Shown here piece after piece: positions 1-7,676 of a DNA stretch of 36,744 bases (position 1 is the first letter of the stretch; every line of letters starts with the position of its first letter). The notes under the pieces are model-generated. The model worked only from the letters and a program-made list of their open reading frames with translations. It was not told where the DNA came from and made no database searches. The stretch spans positions 1 through 36,744 of the forward strand of contig DASRCB010000118.1 in the NCBI GenBank assembly GCA_035653295.1. Direction: 5' to 3'. The translations under genes were made by a program, and so were the position numbers. This stretch comes from DASRCB01 sp035653295. GTDB taxonomy: Bacteria > Acidobacteriota > Terriglobia > Bryobacterales > Bryobacteraceae.

Positions 1-2
1 CG

Positions 3-989
3 AACAATCCCTGGAACCTCGAGCGGACGGCGGGGGGATCAAGTGGCGGAGAGTCGGCGGCAATTTCGAGCTTCTGCTCGGCGGGCGGGATCGGCAGCGA
101 CGGCGGCGGGTCGGTGCGCATCCCCGCGCATTTCTGCGGCATCGCGGGCCTGAAGCCCACGCCCGGACGATGCTCCGCCGCCGGGCATTTGCCGGAGATC
201 AATCATCCCGGCGGCCTGCTTGGTGTTGGGGGCCCGATGGCCCGCAACGTCGGCGACGTGCGGGCGTTATTCGAGGTACTGCAAGGGTACGATATCGATG
301 ATCCCTTCTCCGCGCCCGTGCCATTACGGACGCCGAACGTCTCCGGGCTGCGCGTCGGCATGATGGAGCAGTTCTACCGCGTGCCGGTGCAGGCCGCCGT
401 TCGCGATGCCGTACGCATGGCGGCCGAGTTCCTGCGAAGCGCCGGGTTCGTCGTCGAACAGTTCGAGCCGAAAGGGTTGGAGCGCGCGCCGAACCTGTGG
501 TGGTATTTTTTCGGACAGGTTCCGTCGCGCATTCTCACGGAGCTGATCGCCGGGCGCGAGGATCAGGCGCACTGGACAGGTCTGGAGCTGGTTCAGCACG
601 CGCTCGCCGAGCCCGAGCCCACCTACCGCAACATGGTGGAGAACCTCGCCGTTCGCGACAAGATGCGCGGTTCGATGCTGCGGCAGATGGAGGAGTACCC
701 GGTCCTGCTCACGCCAGCGTGCGGCGTAACCGCGTGGCCGCACCGGCAGAGGCGCTTCCCGACTGACGGGAAAGAGATCGGTCTTTTTGAGGCCATGATG
801 CCGGCTACGTGGCTCAACCTGCTGGGATTCCCCGGCGTGGTCCTGCCCATGAGCATCGATGGCAACAATATGCCGGTGGGCGTGCAACTAGTCGGGCGCG
901 CCTGGGACGAAGAGACGGTGCTCGAGGTCGCGGCCCGGCTGGAGGACGCACGCGGACCGTTCCCGGCGCCGCCGGATTACGTGGTGTGA
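3..989 (+). CDS. Amidase-signature hydrolase (5' end cut by window)
   Basis: The frame is open from the first bases of the window, so the N-terminus lies outside. The visible part opens with the complete amidase signature: a Gly/Ser-rich 'GGSSGGES' block holding the cis-Ser, then 'GIGSDGGGSVRIP' with the Ser nucleophile, then 'FCGIAGLKPT'. The catalytic Lys of the Ser-cisSer-Lys triad would lie upstream. The C-terminus ends with the family's typical 'PVGVQLVGRAWDEETVLEVA' block. The family hydrolyses carboxamides to acid plus ammonia and includes GatA, fatty-acid amide hydrolases and peptide amidases. The signature is closer to the FAAH-like/general amidase branch than to GatA, and no gatB or gatC is visible, so a GatCAB role is unlikely; the substrate cannot be told. 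The gene converges on the M50 protease and overlaps its 3' end by 13 bp. Confidence 0.93.
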   Translation, partial: NNPWNLERTAGGSSGGESAAISSFCSAGGIGSDGGGSVRIPAHFCGIAGLKPTPGRCSAAGHLPEINHPGGLLGVGGPMARNVGDVRALFEVLQGYDIDDPFSAPVPLRTPNVSGLRVGMMEQFYRVPVQAAVRDAVRMAAEFLRSAGFVVEQFEPKGLERAPNLWWYFFGQVPSRILTELIAGREDQAHWTGLELVQHALAEPEPTYRNMVENLAVRDKMRGSMLRQMEEYPVLLTPACGVTAWPHRQRRFPTDGKEIGLFEAMMPATWLNLLGFPGVVLPMSIDGNNMPVGVQLVGRAWDEETVLEVAARLEDARGPFPAPPDYVV

Positions 990-2188
990 TGATGCGCGGC
1001 CGGATGATGACGCGAACCGAATCCGCCGTCGTCTGAGGAGCTGCGCACACCGGCGCCCTTGCCGTCCAGCTGCAGCTTCATAGCAAGAAAGCTCATCAAA
1101 TCGCGCAGGGTAAGGATGCCAACCAGCCGGCCCTGGTCCATCACCATGAGGCGGCTGTTTCCAGAGCGCGACATAATCGTGAGCGCTTCCATGGCGTCGG
1201 TGTCGGGGCCGATGCTGTTCTCCGCCGCGCACGGGGACATCACTTCGCGAACGGTCCTCCACGGCCACTTCTCACGCGGTAACTCCCCGACTGCTCTGGC
1301 GCTGACGCAACCGACCACTTCCCCGGTGTCCTCATCGACGACCGGAAACAGCTTGAAGTGGTGTCGGTACATGTACTCGTCCACCAGGCGGGCGAGGCTC
1401 AGGTCGGCGGGAACACTGATCGGTTCGGCGCGCATGAACTGCTTCACGGGCACGCCCTGCAGCGCATTTTTCATGACCAGCTGTTCGTAGGATTGCTGCG
1501 ACGCGGAGCGGATAAACAAGCCGATCATGAACATCCACACCGCGCTGACGAACTGCCCGGTGAACAACTGAATGACCGCAACGATCATGAGCACGCCGGC
1601 GAGCCCCGTACCGATGGTGGAGGAGACTCGCGTGGCTCCGGTGAGATCGCCTTTCCAGCGCCAAAGGATCGAGCGCAGAACGCGGCCTCCATCGAGCGGG
1701 AAGGCGGGGATCATATTGAACGCCGCGAGCGCGAGATTGATCCACGCCAGGTAAGCGATGACACCGCGCGCCGGGGTGGGCCAGGACGGCGCCAGAGTGT
1801 ACCGGATGCCGAGGCAGACTAGGCCGATGATGACGCTGGCAATGGGCCCGGCGATGGCCATGACGAATTCGGCGCGAGCGCTCTGCGGCTCGTCAGCCAT
1901 TTCGGCGACACCGCCGAAGATGAACAACGTAATGCCGCGCATGTTGAGCCCGAAGCGGCGCGCTACGAGAGAGTGACAAAGTTCGTGGACGACGATGGAC
2001 GCGAACAGGCCCAGCATCCCAAGCGCACCCATGATCCAGTACGTGGAATACGGCAATTCCGGGTACTCGGTGGGAAAAACGGAAACGGCCAGGCTCCAGG
2101 CGATCAGCGCCGCGACGAACAGCCAGCTGGCGTCGATGCGCACCTGAAAGCCAAACAAACGGAAAAGGTTGACGCGTTTCCCGAACAT
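977..2188 (-). CDS. Site-2-protease-like M50 metallopeptidase with tandem CBS domains
   Basis: A 403-residue polytopic intramembrane protease. The zinc site is visible: HELCH at residues 68-72 inside a membrane segment, and the third ligand Asp166 in 'NMIPAFPLDGGR'. About six hydrophobic segments precede residue 230. Two CBS motifs follow (roughly 245-300 and 310-370), which in this family bind adenosyl ligands or gate activity. The C-terminus ends in a short His-rich tail ('HHPAAHHHTT'). Domain order and length fit the SpoIVFB-like/CBS subgroup of M50 rather than RseP, because no PDZ domain is present. The ATG is preceded by GGAGG with 5-nt spacing, a clear ribosome site. The substrate is unknown; members of the family cut membrane-bound anti-sigma or transcription factors. 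Its 3' end overlaps the amidase, and the VTT gene diverges from it. Confidence 0.93.
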   Translation of the reverse strand: MFGKRVNLFRLFGFQVRIDASWLFVAALIAWSLAVSVFPTEYPELPYSTYWIMGALGMLGLFASIVVHELCHSLVARRFGLNMRGITLFIFGGVAEMADEPQSARAEFVMAIAGPIASVIIGLVCLGIRYTLAPSWPTPARGVIAYLAWINLALAAFNMIPAFPLDGGRVLRSILWRWKGDLTGATRVSSTIGTGLAGVLMIVAVIQLFTGQFVSAVWMFMIGLFIRSASQQSYEQLVMKNALQGVPVKQFMRAEPISVPADLSLARLVDEYMYRHHFKLFPVVDEDTGEVVGCVSARAVGELPREKWPWRTVREVMSPCAAENSIGPDTDAMEALTIMSRSGNSRLMVMDQGRLVGILTLRDLMSFLAMKLQLDGKGAGVRSSSDDGGFGSRHHPAAHHHTT

Positions 2189-2263
2189 GATTCCTCCGAG
2201 CCCTTATTGGCCGACTTGCCATCTATTGGAGCAACACGAGGGCCAAACCAGCGTCTGACAGGC

Positions 2264-2884
2264 GTGAGAACGGTTATCGGCCATCTGTTCCAGTTCTTCC
2301 TTCGCCTGGGCGGCTTCGGGCTGCTGGGGATGGGAATTCTGGATTCTTCGTTCCTGTTCATGCCGCTGGGCAACGATCTGCTGGTGGTCGCGCTCACGAC
2401 GCGCCATCACTCCCACATGCCTTACTACGCGGCGATGGCGGCGGCCGGATCGGTACTGGGGTGTCTGGTGGTGGATCTGGTGTGCCGGCGTATTGGCGAA
2501 GAGAAGCTGGAGCGAATGGTTTCGAAGAAGCGGCTCGAGTATGTTCACCACAAGATGGAGAAGCGCGCCGGCATTGTTCTGGCGTTCGCGGCGCTCATGC
2601 CGCCGCCGTTTCCATTCACCGCATTTCTGATGGGCGCCTCGGCGCTCGAGTATCCGCGGCCGAAGCTTCTTTCGGTAATCGCCGCGTCACGCCTGTGCCG
2701 GTTTCTGATTATCGGCGGGCTGGCGATCGTGTTCGGATCACAGATCATTCGCGTATCGAAGACGCCCGCGTTCGAATGGACGATCGGCTTCTTCGTGCTG
2801 TTGTGCCTGGTTGGGAGCGGCTTCTCGCTGGTGAAGTGGTTCCGCACGGCGCGCGGAACGGGAGCGCCGGCCGCGGTGAAGTAG
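2264..2884 (+). CDS. VTT-domain (DedA/YqaA-like) inner-membrane protein
   Basis: About 206 residues if translation starts at the GTG at 2264. The same frame is open further upstream, but that part is antisense to the M50 gene and looks non-coding. The protein has an N-terminal hydrophobic segment with a 'GMGILDSSFLFMPLGNDLL' entry motif, a second membrane pair, a charged cytoplasmic stretch (residues ~90-115), a re-entrant-like 'ALMPPPFPFTAFLMGASAL' segment, and two final helices ending in a basic tail. This is the layout of the VTT/SNARE-associated family (DedA, YqaA), which in bacteria includes flippases for polyprenyl or phospholipid carriers. The start is uncertain: no strong ribosome site precedes GTG 2264, and a TTG at 2216 is an alternative. 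Divergent from the M50 gene, convergent with speA. Confidence 0.8.
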   Translation: MRTVIGHLFQFFLRLGGFGLLGMGILDSSFLFMPLGNDLLVVALTTRHHSHMPYYAAMAAAGSVLGCLVVDLVCRRIGEEKLERMVSKKRLEYVHHKMEKRAGIVLAFAALMPPPFPFTAFLMGASALEYPRPKLLSVIAASRLCRFLIIGGLAIVFGSQIIRVSKTPAFEWTIGFFVLLCLVGSGFSLVKWFRTARGTGAPAAVK

Positions 2885-2921
2885 ACGGCTTCCGGACGGC
2901 GGCGCGGCATGTGAACGTCGT

Positions 2922-2969
2922 ACGCTTCCTGGCGGAAGCGTCTGTACACCTTGCGGGCCAAAGGCCCGC
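2922..2969. terminator. Two tandem hairpins between convergent genes
   Basis: Hairpin 1 has an 8-bp stem, ACGCTTCC (2922-2929) with GGAAGCGT (2934-2941), around a TGGC loop. Hairpin 2 has a 7-bp stem, GCGGGCC (2953-2959) with GGCCCGC (2963-2969), around AAA. They sit in the 103-bp gap between the 3' ends of the VTT gene and speA. There is no long T run on either side, so they may work as bidirectional processing or termination structures, or be REP-like palindromes. Confidence 0.55.
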
Positions 2970-2987
2970 TCCACAAATTCCTGAGAA

Positions 2988-4910
2988 TTACTGCTCGAGG
3001 TAGGTGTAGCCGTTCAGGCCTTCTTCGTAGAAGCGCAGCAGGCGGCCGGCTTCCTCGTAGCCGATGCGCCCCTCGCGCAGCGCCGCTTCCACATCGGAGC
3101 GGAACTGCTCGATCAGCGAGCGGGCGCTGAACTGGACATAGTCGAGCACCTCGCGCACCGTGTCGCCCTTGACCACGGTGTTCAGAATCACTTCGTTGTT
3201 TTCACCGAGGCTGACATGGACGGCGTTGGTGTCGCCGAACAGGTTGTGCAGGTCGCCGAGGATCTCCTGGTACGCCCCCACGAGGAACGCGCCGAGCAGA
3301 TATGGTTTGCCGTTGAACGGATGCAGGGGCAGCGTACGCTTGATGTCGCGGCGATCGATGAACTGGTCGATCTTGCCGTCGGAATCGCAGGAGATGTCCC
3401 CCAGAACTCCGGCGCGCGTGGGCATTTCGTTCAGGCGGTGAATGGGCATGATGGGGAAAAGCTGCTTCACGGCCCAACTGTCCGGCATGCTCTGGAACAG
3501 CGAGAAGTTGCAGAAATAGGTGTCCGCCAGCAGGCCGTCAAGGACCTCGAGCTCCTCGGGCGTGTATTCCATTTCGCGCGAGAGCTTCTGCACCCTGCGG
3601 CAGATGGACCAGTAGAGATTCTCGGCGAGGCTGCGCTGCGCCAGCGGCAGGTATCCGAGGCTGAACAGGTTCAGCGCCGAGTCGAGCGCCTGCTGCGCGT
3701 CGTGGAACGCCTCCAGCAGGTTCCGCGGCGAAAGCGAGCGGTAGGTTTCCTGGAGATCGATGACCGGCTGCTCGGCGTCTTCCGGAATCTGCTGTATGTC
3801 CTGCTCGCCGAAACCGGTGACGCCCAGGACATTGAACACCAGCACGCTGTGGTATGCCGCGACGGCGCGACCGCTCTCGGTGACGATGGTCGGGTGCGGC
3901 ACCTCGGCCTCATCGCACACGTTCTGCACGTGATAGACAACGTCGTTCGCGTATTCCTGGAGCGTGTAGTTGACGCTGGACTCGAAGTCGGTCTGGGAAC
4001 CGTCGTAATCGATGCCCAGGCCACCGCCGACGTCCAGAAACTTCAGCCCCGCTCCCGCCTTCTTCAATTCTGTGTAAATGCGCGCAGCCTCGATCACGGC
4101 GCCCTTGATCTGGCGGATGTTGGTGATCTGGCTGCCAAGGTGGAAGTGCAGCAGCTCCATGCAATCTTCCATGCCGAGCAGCTTCAGCTGATCGACGGCG
4201 CGCAGGGCTTCGGTCACGGTCAGACCGAATTTCGAGCGATACCCGCCGGATGACTTCCAGCGCCCGGACCCGCGGCTGGCCAGCTTGACGCGCAGACCGA
4301 TAGCCGGACGCACGCCAACCTTCTCGGAGTGCTTGATTACCAGGTCAAGCTCGGTGTATTTCTCGACCACGGGGATGATTTGCCGGCCGATCTTGCGCGC
4401 CAGCATAACCATCTCGATGTACTCGTCATCCTTGAAGCCGTTGCAGATAATTGGCGTGTCGTTATCCGCGATGGCCAGCACAGCCAACAACTCCGGCTTC
4501 GAACCGGCTTCCAGTCCGAAACGGAACGGCCGCCCGTACTTGAGCACCTCTTCCACAACCTGCCGCTGCTGGTTCACCTTGATGGGGTAAACGCAGACAT
4601 AGTTGCCGTGGTAACCATGTTCGGAGATCGAGTTCTGGAAGGCCTGGTGCAGCTCGGAAAGGCGGTGCTGCAGGATTTCGCCGAAGCGGATCAGGATGGG
4701 CAGCGAGATGCCGCGCAGCTCGAGCTTGTCAACCAGTTCCTTGAGATCGATGCTGCGCTCCGGCTCCCGGGTGGGGTGTACCCACAGGTGGCCGTTCGCA
4801 CCGACGGAAAAATAACCTTTGCCCCAGCTGGCGACATCGTAGAGTTCAGCGGTGTCCATCGTGGTCCAGCGTTCGGCTGGCTCCCACACAGCGGTTTCAG
4901 ACAGTTTCAA
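2988..4910 (-). CDS. speA: Biosynthetic arginine decarboxylase (PLP, SpeA type)
   Basis: Converts arginine to agmatine plus CO2, the first step of the agmatine route to putrescine. About 640 residues, matching the 630-660 of SpeA proteins. Family landmarks run in order: 'WGKGYFSVGANGHLWV' near the N-terminus; 'VCVYPIKVNQQRQVVE', where the Lys (residue 111 from the chosen start) forms the PLP aldimine; 'FGLEAGSKPELLAVLA'; 'LASRGSGRWKSSGGYRSKFGL'; 'LLHFHLGSQITNIRQIKG'; 'FLDVGGGLGIDYDG'; 'TESGRAVAAYHSVLV'; and the C-terminal 'GDISCDSDGKIDQFI'. The start chosen is TTG 4910, which has GGAGG 11 nt upstream; ATG 4859 is a good alternative, and the longer frame to 5003 adds residues of unlikely composition. 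No agmatinase or agmatine deiminase gene is in the window. Divergent from the HAD gene at 5063. Confidence 0.95.
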   Translation of the reverse strand: MKLSETAVWEPAERWTTMDTAELYDVASWGKGYFSVGANGHLWVHPTREPERSIDLKELVDKLELRGISLPILIRFGEILQHRLSELHQAFQNSISEHGYHGNYVCVYPIKVNQQRQVVEEVLKYGRPFRFGLEAGSKPELLAVLAIADNDTPIICNGFKDDEYIEMVMLARKIGRQIIPVVEKYTELDLVIKHSEKVGVRPAIGLRVKLASRGSGRWKSSGGYRSKFGLTVTEALRAVDQLKLLGMEDCMELLHFHLGSQITNIRQIKGAVIEAARIYTELKKAGAGLKFLDVGGGLGIDYDGSQTDFESSVNYTLQEYANDVVYHVQNVCDEAEVPHPTIVTESGRAVAAYHSVLVFNVLGVTGFGEQDIQQIPEDAEQPVIDLQETYRSLSPRNLLEAFHDAQQALDSALNLFSLGYLPLAQRSLAENLYWSICRRVQKLSREMEYTPEELEVLDGLLADTYFCNFSLFQSMPDSWAVKQLFPIMPIHRLNEMPTRAGVLGDISCDSDGKIDQFIDRRDIKRTLPLHPFNGKPYLLGAFLVGAYQEILGDLHNLFGDTNAVHVSLGENNEVILNTVVKGDTVREVLDYVQFSARSLIEQFRSDVEAALREGRIGYEEAGRLLRFYEEGLNGYTYLEQ

Positions 4911-5062
4911 TTCAGTAACAACCTCCGACGGAACTGGCCCAGGGCGGCATCTCAGCCGCGTTCTTTGACATTCCCGGCTGCGTACACACCGAAAGCGGCT
5001 CACCAGCGCGGGACGGGTACGCTTTCAGTGTCGGACCAATCGCCTGCAAGGGCAAGAAGAAA

Positions 5063-5926
5063 TTGCGCCGGGCCGGTCAGAGGGGCTCGATACCATATAA
5101 GTTGGTTCCTGTTGACGCCGCGGTCGAAGTGGTACGCCCGGATGCTTCGGCATCCGGGGCCAGGGTCGTCCTTTTCGACTTCGATGGCACGCTGTCGCTG
5201 TTCCGATCCGGCTGGGTTGACGTGATGGTTCCGATGATGGTCGAGGAACTGGCCAGCCTCGAGACCGGCGAGAGCAGGGAGGAACTAACGGCGCTGGTTC
5301 GCGATTTCGTCGATCGGCTGAACGGCAAGCAGACCATTTATCAAATGATCGAGTTGGCCCGCCAGATCCAGGAGCGCGGCGGACGCGCGGAAGACCCGCT
5401 GCGCTACAAGCACCGCTACCTGCGCCTGCTGCACGCGAGAATCGAGCACCGCCTGGAAGAGGTCCGCACTGGTCAGAGCGCGCCGGAGAAGTACCTGGTT
5501 CCGGGTTCCATTGCCCTGCTGAGCGACCTGCGGGCCCGCGGTCTGCGCCTTTATCTGGCCAGCGGGACCGATCAGGACTACATGCGCATGGAGGCGGACC
5601 TGCTGGGCGTCACGCCGTATTTCGATGGGGGCGTGTTCGGCGCCCTGGACGATTACAAGACCTTTTCAAAGCGCCAGTTGATCGGGCGGATTCTGGAGCG
5701 ATCGGAGTGCCAGGGTCCGGAGATTCTCGCCTTCGGCGACGGATACGTCGAGATCCAGAACGTCGCCGAAGTGGGCGGGTTTGCCGTGGGGGTCGCGACG
5801 GACGAGCCGGAATGCCTGCGCGTGAACCAGTGGAAGCGGGAGCGGCTGATCCGGGCGGGGGCGCACTGTATCGCGGCTAATTACCTAAGGCTGGAGGAAC
5901 TCACCGGCCGCCTGTTTGGCGCATGA
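5063..5926 (+). CDS. HAD-superfamily hydrolase paired with a DHS-like gene
   Basis: A phosphatase-type HAD protein of up to 287 residues. All four motifs are visible: DxD-type 'VVLFDFDGTLSLF' (motif I), 'LRLYLASGTDQDYM' (II), the Lys in 'DDYKTFSKRQLIGRIL' (III) and 'ILAFGDGYVEIQNVAEVGGFAVGVA' (IV). A long helical cap (residues ~50-130) lies between motifs I and II. The first possible start is TTG 5063; TTG 5102 or GTG 5129 would remove an N-terminal stretch with no domain match, so the start is unsure. A TATAAG hexamer at 5096-5101 could be a -10 element, which would favour the later starts. It overlaps the next gene by 4 nt (ATGA), implying translational coupling and a joint function. Substrate unknown; a sugar-phosphate is plausible. 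Confidence 0.82.
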   Translation: MRRAGQRGSIPYKLVPVDAAVEVVRPDASASGARVVLFDFDGTLSLFRSGWVDVMVPMMVEELASLETGESREELTALVRDFVDRLNGKQTIYQMIELARQIQERGGRAEDPLRYKHRYLRLLHARIEHRLEEVRTGQSAPEKYLVPGSIALLSDLRARGLRLYLASGTDQDYMRMEADLLGVTPYFDGGVFGALDDYKTFSKRQLIGRILERSECQGPEILAFGDGYVEIQNVAEVGGFAVGVATDEPECLRVNQWKRERLIRAGAHCIAANYLRLEELTGRLFGA

Positions 5927-6897
5927 GCTCGAAATACGAGCTGTTCGACCGCAGGCGGCTGCTGGTGAAGCCGCTGTCGGAGCGCGCGCACGATCTGCAC
6001 GCGGATCATTGGCTGCGGCTGGAGCATGCGGCTCCCGCATTCGAGCACGACGACATTTCGACCATCGCCGCGGCTCTGGCGCAGGCGCGGCGGGAGGGTG
6101 CGGCCCGTATTCTGATGTTCGGCGCGCACCTGCTGCGGGCTGGCGTAAACCGGCACATCATCGACCTGATGGAGCGCGGCGTTCTGTCGCACATCGCGAT
6201 GAACGGCGCGGGGGTGATCCACGATTACGAGCTGGCTCGAATTGGCGCCACCACAGAGAGCGTAGCGCGATATGTCCGCACCGGCGAGTTCGGGCTCTGG
6301 CGCGAGACGGGCGAACTGAACGAATGGGTGCGCACGGCGGCGAAAGAGGAAACGGGTTTCGGAGAAGCCGTCGGGCGCCGCATTTTAGAGAGCGATTTCC
6401 CGCATCGTGAGCTGAGCGTCCTCGCCGCGGCGTACCGCTGTTCCGTACCTGCGACGGTCCATGTCGGCATCGGCTACGACATTCTGCACGAGCATCCCAA
6501 CTGCGACGGGGCGGCGCTGGGCGCGGCGAGCTACCGCGATTTCCTGATTTTCGCGCACGAGGTGGAGCGGCTGGAGCGGGGCGTCTTGCTGAGTTTCGGG
6601 TCCGCGATTATGGCCCCGGAGGTATTTCTGAAAGCGCTGGCGATGGCGCGGAATGTCGCGGGGCAGGAGGGGCGCGAAATCCGAGATTTTACGACCGCCG
6701 TTTTCGACTTAGTGCCAATTGCAGGCGATTACAGGAGAGAGCTGCCGAAGACGGATCCCGGCTATTACTTCCGCCCGCATAAGACGCTGCTGGTGCGTAC
6801 GGTGGCCGATGGGGGGCGCAGCTTCTATGTATGCGGGAATCATCGGGCGACGTTTCCGGCGCTGTGGCGGGCCGTGAGACAGGAGCAGGCGGGCTGA
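5923..6897 (+). CDS. Deoxyhypusine-synthase-like protein of unknown function
   Basis: 324 residues. The fold call rests on blocks resembling the deoxyhypusine-synthase-like NAD-binding superfamily: 'ILMFGAHLLRAGVNRHIIDLMERG', 'HIAMNGAGVIHDYELARIGATTESV' (compare the glycine-rich HD/HE block of DHS), 'VPATVHVGIGYDILHEHPN' and 'LLSFGSAIMAPEVFLKAL'. I do not see the canonical DHS active-site segment with its catalytic Lys. Bacteria also lack the eIF5A substrate, so a hypusination role is improbable. The four-base ATGA overlap with the HAD gene suggests the two products act on one pathway, perhaps modifying a small molecule with NAD. The call is from pattern memory only; a general Rossmann-like protein is the fallback. 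Confidence 0.6.
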   Translation: MSSKYELFDRRRLLVKPLSERAHDLHADHWLRLEHAAPAFEHDDISTIAAALAQARREGAARILMFGAHLLRAGVNRHIIDLMERGVLSHIAMNGAGVIHDYELARIGATTESVARYVRTGEFGLWRETGELNEWVRTAAKEETGFGEAVGRRILESDFPHRELSVLAAAYRCSVPATVHVGIGYDILHEHPNCDGAALGAASYRDFLIFAHEVERLERGVLLSFGSAIMAPEVFLKALAMARNVAGQEGREIRDFTTAVFDLVPIAGDYRRELPKTDPGYYFRPHKTLLVRTVADGGRSFYVCGNHRATFPALWRAVRQEQAG

Positions 6898-6918
6898 AAG
6901 GCCCGTACAGGCCTGCTC
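6883..6918. terminator. Bidirectional hairpin between convergent genes
   Basis: An outer 8-bp stem, GAGCAGGC (6883-6890) with GCCTGCTC (6911-6918), encloses an inner GGGC/GCCC pair (6891-6894 with 6901-6904) around TGAAAG. The loop contains the TGA stop of the upstream plus-strand gene. It lies immediately before the 3' end of the convergent methyltransferase gene. Confidence 0.6.
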
Positions 6919-6927
6919 TGGAAATTG

Positions 6928-7674
6928 TCAGGGTTTACGCGCGGTCACCGTTCGCGACGGGACAAGCCACAGGAAGCTCGTGCCGGAGAGCTGGACGTCC
7001 TGAAGGCCGAGGCGCTCCAATTCTCTCGCGTACTCCGGGGTTTTGCCGATGTCGAAAATGACGATGCGGCCGCCGGGCTTCAGCACGCGGGCCATCTCGC
7101 TCACTGCTTTGGCCCGCTCATCGCCGCCGTCGATATTGTGAATCGCGAGGCTGGACAGTACGAGGTCGAAGGAGCCGTCGGCGAAGGGCAGCGCGCGGGC
7201 ATCCGCGTTCTCGATCCGGATGCGCCCCTCGACGCCCTCAGCCTTCGCGTTCTCGCGGAGAGCATCCGCGCTGTTGCCGCTCAGGTCCTCATCGTTCCAG
7301 ACGTCGACACCGGTCACTTTACCGGCTTTGCCGAGTTTCTTCGCCGCGCCAATGGCCAGCAGGCCGCGCCCGCACCCGACATCCAGCACCGATTCATCGC
7401 CGCGCCACGGAATGCCGTCCAGGAGCTTTTTGGCTAACCGCGGCTTCGATACCCGGCTGCTCCAAACCATGACGATTCCAGCTATCAGGAAGGCAAGTCC
7501 TGGCCAGCCGAGAGCGTTGAGAATCGCCAGCGCGTGTGAAGGCGCGTTTTCGCGATTCAGGTACCAGATCAGGATTGCAAATACCAGCAGCCATCCGGCC
7601 CGCCCGAACATCCGGCGCACCACAACGGGCGCATCGATGCCATAGTCGGCCTTCGTCGCTGCAGCTGCCGCCAT
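6928..7674 (-). CDS. Membrane-anchored class I SAM-dependent methyltransferase
   Basis: 248 residues. Two hydrophobic segments near the N-terminus (about 26-42 and 54-72) would anchor it in the membrane. A Rossmann methyltransferase domain follows: motif I 'VLDVGCGRGLLAIGAAKKLG' (residues ~93-112), an acidic residue at the end of strand 2 ('VTGVDVW'), 'IENADARALPFADGSFDLVLSSLAIHNI' (motifs II-III) and 'MARVLKPGGRIVIFDIG' (post II). The substrate cannot be inferred; the overall type is that of UbiE/Methyltransf_11 enzymes. Only 2 nt separate it from the topA stop codon, so it is probably co-transcribed with dprA-topA. Confidence 0.88.
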   Translation of the reverse strand: MAAAAATKADYGIDAPVVVRRMFGRAGWLLVFAILIWYLNRENAPSHALAILNALGWPGLAFLIAGIVMVWSSRVSKPRLAKKLLDGIPWRGDESVLDVGCGRGLLAIGAAKKLGKAGKVTGVDVWNDEDLSGNSADALRENAKAEGVEGRIRIENADARALPFADGSFDLVLSSLAIHNIDGGDERAKAVSEMARVLKPGGRIVIFDIGKTPEYARELERLGLQDVQLSGTSFLWLVPSRTVTARKP

Positions 7675-7676
7675 AG

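Noticed and set aside
1973..2263. N-terminal extension of the VTT protein
   Set aside because: Most of the extension is antisense to the M50 gene, is very hydrophilic and has no membrane segment; the protein proper begins near 2264.
3216..4253. 345-codon plus-strand ORF opposite speA
   Set aside because: It lies wholly antisense to a canonical gene; high-GC coding DNA gives long open antisense frames. Its residues show no domain.
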